Position numbers and translations under genes: made by a program | The notes under the pieces: model-generated | Database searches by the model: none | Told to the model about the DNA's origin: nothing | What the model saw: the letters and a program-made list of their open reading frames with translations, nothing else | NCBI GenBank assembly: GCA_033961575.1 | Contig: CM066740.1 | Span: 18,575,501 to 18,639,500 of the forward strand | DNA: 64,000 nt | DNA from: Aselliscus stoliczkanus | Taxonomy: Eukaryota; Chordata; Mammalia; Chiroptera; Hipposideridae | Direction of reading: 5' to 3' | Part shown: in pieces, positions 10,801-18,500 of the stretch | Layout of the letters: each line of letters starts with the position of its first letter | How positions within the stretch are numbered: the first letter of the stretch is position 1

Positions 10801-11165
10801 TTTTCCCTCTTAGGAGATTATCCCTGTTGCTAGAATTCTCAGCTTGGTACTGCCTGTAGCCGCAGTTAGCCCTCATTAGGTAAAACAGACATGGAAATAC
10901 AGGGCAGGGCCAGAGGCAGCCTGACCTTACTGGGCAGAGAGGTTTGGGGGATGAGCACTTAGGGTGTGGTTCTCTCTTTCTGGGGACAAGGAGGTGGAAT
11001 TGTGGTCTACAGCAAACTCTCAAGTGTGGTTTTAGAAAGAGGCAAGTCATGCTTGGGTCTGCAGAATCTGTTATTTAAGCATAAGGAGTCAGGACTGACC
11101 CTCCTCCCACTAACACTGCCCATCTTTTTCTCAGCATACAAAAGCAGCTGGTAGAAGACAATTAA
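1680..11165 (+). CDS. CDCA7L: CDCA7L, coding exons 3-10 (5' partial gene)
   Basis: CDCA7L (R1, JPO2, RAM2) is a nuclear protein that binds MYC and LEDGF/p75, can repress transcription (for example of MAOA), and is a paralogue of CDCA7, the HELLS partner. Eight exons join at 1680-1817, 5413-5787, 7273-7344, 7460-7630, 8341-8466, 9329-9478, 10505-10641 and 11135-11165. They give 1200 nt, that is 399 residues plus TAA. The human protein is 454 residues; the missing 55 fit exons 1-2 upstream of this window. Order in the protein: an acidic N-terminal part with a LEDGF-binding FxGF motif, a basic/acidic middle, the conserved [20 protein letters not shown] segment, and a C-terminal 12-cysteine zinc-finger domain. 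All junctions are GT-AG and in phase, with no stop or frameshift. Identity is very secure; exon numbering assumes the human structure. Confidence 0.96.
2271..2732 (-). mobile_element. Long-form tRNA-derived SINE
   Basis: It starts with a poly-T run and ends at agccggccc, that is a - strand SINE with A-tail. It has the roughly 95-nt tRNA-like head, a body rich in ggctgccagc-type repeats, and the tail caagttgctgtccttttgtt on this strand. The flanks cccatgcattc and cccatgccttg suggest a short target duplication. Confidence 0.85.
2775..3580 (+). other. CDCA7L intron 3, unique sequence
   Basis: No exon or repeat is recognised apart from a short C-run near 2985-2996. Confidence 0.5.
3600..3700 (-). 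mobile_element. Short-form tRNA-derived SINE
   Basis: Poly-T, then gagggcagtgtcactgg..., ending cggccggcc. It is the head-only form. The target duplication cctggaaatttt is visible on both sides. Confidence 0.88.
4631..4749 (+). mobile_element. Short-form tRNA-derived SINE
   Basis: From gggccggccgagtggcgcag to cactgccctc and an A/GAAA tail. The target duplication aaattgggggtgaga is perfect on both sides, so this is a recent insertion. Confidence 0.92.
4760..5412 (+). other. CDCA7L intron 3, 3' part
   Basis: Unique sequence with no repeat recognised. Open frames at 5058-5352 have no family resemblance. Confidence 0.45.
5413..5787 (+). CDS. CDCA7L: CDCA7L coding exon 4 (acidic and basic central region)
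   Basis: This is the largest exon in the window, 125 codons, phase 0 at both ends. Acceptor ttgttag at 5406-5412, donor gtaagg at 5788. It encodes an acidic run ([10 protein letters not shown]), then basic [10 protein letters not shown], the conserved [10 protein letters not shown] segment, a Ser/Glu-rich stretch, and ends MNIKENKAM. The basic clusters could act in nuclear import or DNA contact, but that is inference. The reading frame runs on into the intron to 5955, so the splice donor, not a stop, defines the end. Confidence 0.95.
5788..6459 (+). other. CDCA7L intron 4, 5' part
   Basis: No exon or repeat recognised. Confidence 0.45.
6460..6570 (-). mobile_element. tRNA-derived SINE, 'ctcagttggttaag' subtype
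   Basis: On the - strand it begins gagtggctcagttggttaag and carries the agctcagctcgcactcttga segment on the + strand. The perfect target duplication cccctgatattttcttt lies at 6443-6459 and 6570-6586. This subtype also occurs at 31064 and 56641. Confidence 0.85.
6600..7272 (+). other. CDCA7L intron 4, 3' part
   Basis: Mostly unique; a possible MIR remnant at about 6945-7012 (cacactgctaattgatggcc ... aggccttggttactcc). Confidence 0.35.
7273..7344 (+). CDS. CDCA7L: CDCA7L coding exon 5
   Basis: A short exon of 24 codons, phase 0 at both ends. It encodes [20 protein letters not shown] followed by NSAS. Acceptor acttcag at 7266-7272, donor gtaagt at 7345 (perfect consensus). The [12 protein letters not shown] segment is strongly conserved between CDCA7 and CDCA7L. 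Confidence 0.95.
7460..7630 (+). CDS. CDCA7L: CDCA7L coding exon 6
   Basis: There are 57 codons, phase 0. It starts [13 protein letters not shown], runs through [20 protein letters not shown] and ends [11 protein letters not shown]. Acceptor tgctttcag at 7451-7459. The donor gtattt at 7631 is weak at +4 to +6 (consensus aag). The exon is almost invariant relative to the human protein as I remember it. Confidence 0.94.
7672..7812. mobile_element. MER5-like non-autonomous hAT fragment
   Basis: The segments caggggtcctcatcag, tcagccccaggtgctgctcc and ggggccacactctgagaa match the MER5A pattern of a short hAT element. It lies 41 nt after the exon 6 donor. Confidence 0.5.
7813..8340 (+). other. CDCA7L intron 6, 3' part
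   Basis: Nothing recognised apart from the exon 7 acceptor at its end. Confidence 0.4.
8341..8466 (+). CDS. CDCA7L: CDCA7L coding exon 7
   Basis: There are 42 codons, phase 0, starting [20 protein letters not shown] and ending RDKIYDKVL. Acceptor ctttcacag at 8332-8340, donor gtatgt at 8467. The basic YRRRHR cluster just before the zinc-finger exons may be a nuclear localisation element (inference). The [20 protein letters not shown] stretch is the conserved lead-in to the cysteine-rich domain. Confidence 0.95.
8467..9328 (+). other. CDCA7L intron 7
   Basis: No repeat or exon recognised; the last 300 nt are GC-rich. Confidence 0.4.
9329..9478 (+). CDS. CDCA7L: CDCA7L coding exon 8 (zinc-finger domain, first half)
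   Basis: There are 50 codons, phase 0. It holds six cysteines: CHQC, a C-x4-C pair (CRNQTC) and CGPC. It also carries the [20 protein letters not shown] signature of the CDCA7 cysteine-rich (zf-4CXXC_R1) domain. In CDCA7 this domain recognises hemimethylated CpG DNA and is mutated in ICF syndrome type 3; the same role in CDCA7L is inferred. Acceptor ccccacag at 9321-9328, donor gtagga at 9479. The exon is notably CpG-rich. Confidence 0.96.
9760..10090. repeat. MIR remnants in CDCA7L intron 8
   Basis: Contains ttctgtaaaatgagataata in one sense and atgactagaaactgcc ... cggtcacacaagtgggaagt in the other, both MIR core features. This suggests one rearranged or two opposite MIR copies. Confidence 0.45.
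10505..10641 (+). CDS. CDCA7L: CDCA7L coding exon 9 (zinc-finger domain, second half)
   Basis: There are 45 codons plus 2 nt. It holds six more cysteines in [13 protein letters not shown] and DGRC, completing the 12-cysteine zinc-binding domain, followed by the conserved helix [20 protein letters not shown]. Acceptor ctcctag at 10498-10504, donor gtaagt at 10642. The first codon is GGT (Gly), where I expect Asp or Asn (DPDW/DPNW) in CDCA7 family members. Confidence 0.96.
10642..11134 (+). other. CDCA7L intron 9
   Basis: 493 nt with no repeat recognised. Confidence 0.45.
11135..11165 (+). CDS. CDCA7L: CDCA7L terminal coding exon 10
   Basis: The split Ser codon (AG|C) is completed here, followed by IQKQLVEDN and TAA at 11163-11165. 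The acceptor is tttttctcag at 11125-11134, with a strong pyrimidine tract. The C-terminus matches the human protein end (QKQLVEDN) as remembered. Confidence 0.95.
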
Positions 11166-11408
11166 GAGAAGAACCAGTCAACTCAGCGTATTCTAACAAG
11201 ACATGCCATATGTACCATTTGTGCCTAAGATTTCTTAACAGTTGTGTTTTTATACAGAAATTCTTTGTAGCTCTTAAATACTATTTTTTTTTTTAAGATT
11301 GTTTATATGCTTCCAAAGATTTCTCAGGAAGACAGGTAAACACCTCGAGGAATCTCTCTCTCTATGTATACACAGGCTTGTTTGAATTGTTAAAAACATC
11401 TACAGATG

Positions 11409-11427
11409 ATTAAAAAGCACAATTAAA
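11409..11427 (+). terminator. Candidate proximal poly(A) signals of CDCA7L
   Basis: Two ATTAAA hexamers (11409-11414 and 11422-11427) lie about 245-260 nt after the CDCA7L stop. ATTAAA is the commonest variant of AATAAA. Use of these sites would give a short 3' UTR that does not reach DNAH11. Confidence 0.4.
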
Positions 11428-11699
11428 GTTCAGGTAAGTTCCAGAGAAACCATTGTATTAGTAGCTCTGGCCTTTGATACTGTTTAATTGTCGATGTTGC
11501 TTTGATCTTTTACCTCCCAAACAGTAAGTAATTCTAGGCCAAGATTTTACAGGGGTTATATCCCCTTTAGTTTGCCTTATCCTGACCATAGGTCAAACCA
11601 CGTAGTTGAATGTGCTCTGGGTGATTGAAAATTTATGTTGAAGAATGTTCCCCTAAATTACAAAGTGCAATTAACCACAGAACTTGAGAGTACTAGAGT

Positions 11700-11711
11700 T
11701 TTATTTTTATT
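11700..11711 (-). terminator. Candidate double AATAAA poly(A) signal of DNAH11
   Basis: The + strand reads TTTATT at 11700-11705 and again at 11706-11711, giving two adjacent AATAAA hexamers on the - strand about 560 nt after the DNAH11 stop. No other - strand AATAAA was noticed in the interval, so this is the best DNAH11 3' end. Confidence 0.55.
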
Positions 11712-12266
11712 AAAACTTGAATGAACAAAAAGTGGACTGTCACATGACCAACACTGGAGGTCTCAGAGCACAGCTGGCAGCAGCTGCTGCTTCGTTCAGG
11801 AGTCACCTGCTGCCTGGGGCCAGGTGCTTCTATGTTTTAAAAGGACATAAGGGCTAATTTAAAACAGATTTTGTTGGAACATCTACAAGAACTCAGATCG
11901 CACTCACTGACCGGGAGACTTCCAACCCCCTTGTTTTGGAGGTTGTGTGTGTCTGTTCAGTGGAACCTTGATGAACATGTGGGCGATACTGTACTTTTTG
12001 TGGGAGGGGTACTGGGGAAAAGCTGAAAATCAATGAACAGAAACAGATTCTAGAATTCTTTTTTTTCTACACTGCCTTCCTTTTCTTCCCCTTCTCTCCT
12101 TTTTAAAGGCTGGTGTTTTAAAAGCATGAATGCACATGTATAAGTTACAGAAGCTGTAATATGTGTCCTGCCTCTCAGTAGAATAAGTAGTTACTATGTG
12201 TGGGAACAGTGCAGTAACAATGAAAAATCCTCACTGCATTCCTGCCGAGGCTGGAGGAAGTCCCAT

Positions 12267-12514
12267 CTATGCTTCCAGCAGTAGAGCTACGCCAGCCAGG
12301 ACCCACTTGGCCGTCTTCTCTTTGCTTTTCAACCTGAATGTCCAGACATAGTTGGGGCCCCTCAGTTTGGTTTTGTACACAGGACACTCGTAGGTGTGTT
12401 TAGTCTCCTGTCTGTCCATGGGTATGGCTTTGGCGAAGATGACTGGCATCACAGATGTCAGCTCCTTGAGGCGGGCTTCAACAATGGTTCCTGCTTGGAT
12501 GTCCCATCGTGCAC
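12267..12514 (-). CDS. DNAH11: DNAH11 terminal coding exon
   Basis: It completes Gly, then 81 codons [20 protein letters not shown] through [13 protein letters not shown] and TAG at 12269-12267. [13 protein letters not shown] and [10 protein letters not shown] are the C-terminal strands shared by axonemal dyneins. Acceptor tctgctgtag. This exon may be transcribed in antisense by the CDCA7L 3' UTR. Confidence 0.96.
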
Positions 12515-15500
12515 CTACAGCAGAAACAGAAGGGGTGCAGTGGATGGGGCAGGTCAATACTGGTCTTGTAGTTTTTGTAGGCAATAAATGTTCTGGTTTT
12601 GTCACGTTACTGCTTGTCAGTGGCTTCTTTACTGGCCTAATACTGAGATACTTGCTCCCCAGGTGCCGTATACACACTGTAAGCAGACCATTACTCCCAT
12701 GCTGAACACCTAAACTTGCTTATGAAAACCGATTCCATAACAATCCAGACACCCTGAAGCAAACGACTTTGCCCTGACTTTCAAAACTATGTGAATTTGA
12801 ATGCTTGTACAGTCTAAGAAGTCTCCAGTTCACCACATTCCCTCCCCAATGTACCTTCCTTTTCTTACGCCAAGTTCAGGTACCTCATGTACACTGTCTT
12901 TGAACTTACGGTACTTATTCTACTGTGAAAAAAGTATCTCGGCAAGGACTGGGATAAGACAAAACATCCTGCAGAATAAATGGATGGCCAAATAAATTTG
13001 GAAAACATTGCATACTCCACCCATCCATCCCCCTTAGAGGTTTGCAGTGTGCATTGACATCTTAAAAAAGGCTTGGAGAAGTGTTGCAGTAAAATAGAGT
13101 GAGGAAAGTAGAAGAAACATTTTGAAATGATTATATTGAAAAGCAAAATAAATTCAGTGAAGGTTTAAATGGTTCTGTGGCATTAACATCAGATATAGGT
13201 GCAAATTTAAATGATAGTTATCACCCTAAATGCCTTAAAATTTGGTTCACATTGAACACACATCCTGACATCTAAATTTACAAAAATCAGGAAACAGGTA
13301 GGTAAGTAAGCACTAGCATGAGTGAGTGAATGCTGAGAAAGAATAAACAAAGGACAAACACCAACTTCAACCTCAGTAAGAAAGGTCCTTGATTGAATAG
13401 CCCTGCATGTATTCCTTGGGGTGTCTTACCTTCCATGAGGAGCCCGTGCAGATACGCGCCTTCCCTTGGGGCGTGTCCATAATCTTCCTTCGTTTTTTTT
13501 GTAACATCAACTGTCAAGCACATTTTATCCAGGGGCCACTCGTTTTTTCGAGCCATGGTCTGCATGATTGCTTTGGGAAGAGAAGGAACAGACTGAGTAG
13601 GATACGGGTGCATGCAACGTCCCCAGGAGCCATTACCTGAGGCATGCTTGGGTCCCATGTGGTTCTTAGGTGTTTGCATGCGGCTGCATTAGAGCAAGGG
13701 TTGGCCAGCTAAGGCCCGCAGGACAACCTCAGCTGTTGTGAATTTTCCCTGAACAGCCATGCCCATCTGGTTACGTACTGTCTGTAGTGGCTTTGGCACT
13801 GTCATGGCAGAGGAGAGCCCTTGTAAAAGAGACCGTGTGACCTTTGACAGATGACGGATGCTAGAGTAAACCACTTCCCACCTCACTGGACTCCTGAGCA
13901 CCCTTCCCTGGCACTGCTGTTCTGCCTGGAATTTTATTTCCTCCGATGGAACTGTCACACTCCCTTTTCTATCATGGCGGCTGCATAAGGCCTGGTGAGC
14001 AGGGCAGGGAGAGTCACAGGTAAAGGTAGGCAGGAGCTGTGCTAGGGGGTGGTTCTGTCAGCATCGGGCTACTCTGCCTCGGGCCTCACCAGTTAAGAAG
14101 GACTGGGGGTTGAAGAAGCCAGAAAGCCACACCACAGCTGGAAGGGCAAGGTCATGTGTCCAAGTATCCAGTTCTCGGCATCGTAAGAGGAGGTCATTAA
14201 ACCTGGTTAATAGAAGGTAAGAAATAAGCTTGCTTTTTAGTAAGACGGAAGTTTCCCAATAAGATGAAGTAGATTCTGGGGCGGTGGTAGAGAGGTGACC
14301 ACTGATACCCAGTATGATTTGCAGATGTCCATTTAAATGGCTCGATTTTTTTCCTTTAAAGATTTTATTTTTACCATTAAGGACAAGAAACACGGGAATA
14401 TGAAAAGTTTGTCTCCCATTTTTATAACCAAGATTTAGATCCTCCTAGAGTTATGCGGTGACTACACAGGTGATGAGTGTATGACCCAGGCTGACAGGTG
14501 CCAACATGGAGGTTTGCACAGGGTGCTGAAAACACACAGGAAATGCCCATGTGTGTGTCTGAGGATGGGGAGTCAAGGCTGCTGTGACTGTCACTCAACC
14601 AGAGTTGCTGGAAAGGCAGGGGCGGTAGACAATATGACAATAGTGTTTCCCACATGTGATAATTACCTGAAAACAGAAAAGGTTAGTATCAGGCTATTTT
14701 ATCCATTGCATGCCTGTGGTTTGAGAAACTGCCACTTTTACACAGGTTCTCTCATCTCATCAACACACTTTTACAAGGTGGGAAGTATCTGCAATTTACC
14801 TATGAGGAAGCCGACTCACAGAGGCTAAGAAAAATTAACTTTGATAAAATTAGGAGCCGTGAGACATTGAAATACAGGTTTAGGAGGTGCTAAAAACTGG
14901 GGACATGGAGGCAGGGGTGTGAGATGGAGCAGGGGAAGGACAGCCCAACACAATAGCCAGCAAAACAGTTCTCCAGAGGGAGGGCCACTTGGACTAACCC
15001 TCAAGTTTTCTGGGACCTGGTTTGGCTCAGAGCTGCCGAAGAGGCCAGGGTGAATGAGGAATCAACCCCTTCAAAGCACCTCTGCAGGAAACATCTGTCT
15101 GCACCTGGGCTGTGAAGGAGGAAAGGCTGTAAATATTCATGTTCAAACTTGGGTCGCCACAAGGAAAACTCCTGACAGCTTAGAACGTGGCCCTTTGCCC
15201 CACCCCATGTTACAAATCACTGGTGTAGGGAAAACATAAAGCTAGATAACAGACAACAGGCAAAAAGCAGGAAAAGCCAGGGTAGGAAGACTCAAAATGT
15301 TGCATAAGAAGATAACTATTGCACCCAATTTGCAGCTAGTTTTTAAAAAATGAAGTGACTAGTATAAACAAGATAGTTTAGAAGTGATCAGGTTAAGAAA
15401 AAGTGAGGAAATTAAATTGAAAGTTCTCAGAAGCAAAAAAAAAAAAAAAAAAAAAAAACAAACCCCATAGAAATTAAGCAAAAATAGCATAAGGTAGAAT

Positions 15501-18500
15501 ACTAAGAAAAGGAAATGGAAATAAAGATGGAAAGTGAAAAATAAAATGAAATCTAAAACGAAACAACACATATTTACTAATACAAGTCTAGAAAAATTTT
15601 GAATTTTCCCAAATTACAAGTTGGAACCAGTTTAATCCAGGACATAACTGTTTCAAAAAATTTGGCACAGGGGCCGGCCGAGTGGCGCGGTGGTTAAGAG
15701 TTGGCTTGGGACGTCAGTGGCCCCAGTTCGGATCCCACATGAGGGCCAGTGACACTGCCCTCAAAAAAAAAAAAAAATTGGCACAGAATGATCAGTACTA
15801 ATATGCACCTTAGTACAGACTGTGAAGCTGAGAGCACCCTCTAGTCAGAAAAAACATGAAGTCTTATAAAGGGAAAGAAATTCTGTCAGGTTCAGATGCC
15901 TCTGTATAGCAGCATTTGATCAGAGAGTAAGTGATACCTATAAAGCCCTCCAATAATGTATGGGTTAATATTCTTTTAACGAGCCAAACTGTCATTTGAG
16001 TATAAAGACAGCTGATTATATGGCATGAAAAACAGCTGCAAATCCAACAAACAGGAAAGTTGATAAATCAGGAAATAAAATAAGGAATCTGAAAAAAAGA
16101 TTGAATCAGTATGTTTAAATTCCAGAGAAAGAAAATGAATAATAGTCATAAAAACAAAAACAGGAAATTAAGAAACTAGGTCAGGTACTTCCTCCCTAAC
16201 TATAAACAACTTGGAACTGAAAACTGATTTTGGACAATGAAAAATTTTAAAAATTAAGAGGAGAAACAGACCAGAGACAACTGAAGATATCTTGAGAGAT
16301 CACCCAGAGCTGACAAAATCAGAATAAAGCAGACACACACAGATTGAAAATGTGCGAGTTCAAGTAGGTAAATAGAATGAAGAGAATGGGGAAGGCAATA
16401 GTTGGAGAAATATGAGGTAAGATTTTTTGAGAGTGGAAGCAACAGATGGGCTCAGCATAAGGTACCAAGTAGGATACATTTTAAAAAGTCCACACGTAAA
16501 TATGGCAGTACATTGTAGGTCATCAAGTGTAAAGACAAAAATCTTTTCAGAGAGAATAGATAAGTTGTGAAGAAATGACAAGTATATTTAAGAACAGATT
16601 CAGCTATTGTAAATGCCAGAAGTTGGTGGTTATGACATTGAAATTCTGAGAGAAAATAATTGTATCCTAGAAGTCTCCATACAGGTCAATTATTAAGAGC
16701 AAGAGCATAGTGAAGAGAATTCAGACAAAAAAAAAAAAAATACTATTTACTCCCCACCACATTCCCGGAAAACCCTGTTGTATATTTCATCCTTTCGTGA
16801 ACAGAAAAGGGGGCCCAGAGCAAAGGAGCCCAGAATGAGATGCAAAAATCAACAATGAGAAAGCAATCGATATATGTTGTTAAAGCCAAAATAATTACTA
16901 TAAACAAAACAAAATACTGTGGTTTAAAATAAAGTTGATCGACAGCTCCAGACCAGCGGAGGTTGACGTTCAGAGAGAGGTTAAACTTTCTACAGGAAAA
17001 CGTGTTGACTTTATATTGTGTTCGAAGAATCAAAAGTGTGTATGTTACAAAGGAAAGTGTCTCCACTGAAATAACAGGAACTGTCCAGGGAAAACATGAA
17101 TAAATAAAACTATTAAACCAACAGAAGTCAGACTAGGTTGGGAAAGAAAAAAATACAGAAATTAGCACAAAATGGTGGAAATAAGCCCAAAGTTATGATA
17201 TAAAGTTTATAAGTGTAACGAACTTTTTGATTGGAGATACTATGTTTGATTTGGGGTATCTGGAGTGTTAACAGATCCAGTGGGGCTCTGCTTCCCGTTC
17301 CTGCTGTGGTTTTTGCTGCCGTCTGTGGCATTTCCACACTGCACCTACCACACCTGTGTTGGCACACATCCCACACAGCAAACACGAGGTGCCTAGGGGG
17401 CAGTTTCCACGTGCAGTCATTTGGCATTCTAATGGGGGACTTTCCAGTTTTAAGGCTCAGAATAGCATTCTGTCTCATGGAAGACAGACTCAGGAAAGCG
17501 GGGACGAAGAACCACTGTACGGACTAAAAAGTCAGGACTAGAGAGAACCTTACGAACCGTTCTGTATTGACTACCGAGGCCAAGGAACCACTGGAGATAA
17601 CATTGGCCCTCAGGGAACTATGAATTTCTGTCCCTGGCTTTGTGACACATCTTTGCAGTCACACCCACATGATGGCAGTCTGGTTTACTCATACCATACT
17701 ACAAAATTTTAAAAGCCCTGAGATGGCATTGGTAATCACAGGCTTTGAAAATGAGGGTATAGAGACTTCCAGTTAAGATGGCAGAGTGGTAAACCACTGT
17801 GCTTGCCTCCCACAACACCATCCATATTAAAATGAGAGAACAACCACTTTAGAGAACCACCTGAGGAGTAGATGGACAGCTGGAAAGGCATAAAGAAGCC
17901 TGGTTGAGACTGGTAGAAGTGGCAGATATGAGAAACAGGCTGGTCCCACACCCACATGTGGTGGTTAAGAATTGGGAGCGACATCTCAGCTGCAGAGGTC
18001 CCTGAGGAGTGAGGGGTCCTAGCCCGGTGCACCAGTGCTGGGAAGAGGAGACCCCACAACAATGCTGTGAAAATCATCAGGGATTCTGTCCAGGTAAGAT
18101 GGGCTGCTGGAGACCTCGGCATCCTCTTAAAGGGCCCGCACACAGAATCACATGCTCACAAGTACCCTAAGCTCCACAGAAGGGACAGCAGCTCAGAAAG
18201 TAACAGGGACATACAGGGGAGGAGCTTCAGGGTGAAGGCTGGAGGGGCAGCTCTCTCCAGGACTAAACTGCCCTCCCCGCACAGGTGCAGGGAGACTCCA
18301 AATCCACATCTCCATTAAACTGGCTAAGAGTTCCTGCCCCACGTGGTGATTCTCTCAGACCTGCCTCCCCAATTCACAAGCCCAGTCAGAACCTTTTAGA
18401 GGCTAACCCACACAAATGCTGGCCTGGGTCCACTGAAGACTTTCCTAAAAATCTCTAAAATGTCCAAAAACCTCAGAGAAGCAGCAGCTGGCCTTAGCAT

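Larger units (their letters stand above)
11166..12266. other. Shared 3' region between the two convergent stop codons
   Basis: The 1101 bp between the CDCA7L stop (+) and the DNAH11 stop (-) must hold both 3' UTRs or their overlap. I see no interspersed repeat in it, which is striking given the repeat density elsewhere in the DNAH11 half. It contains candidate poly(A) signals for both genes, listed separately. Confidence 0.8.

Noticed and set aside
12394..12705. ORFs on the + strand opposite the last DNAH11 exon
   Set aside because: They are antisense shadows with no family resemblance; the region is at most CDCA7L 3' UTR.
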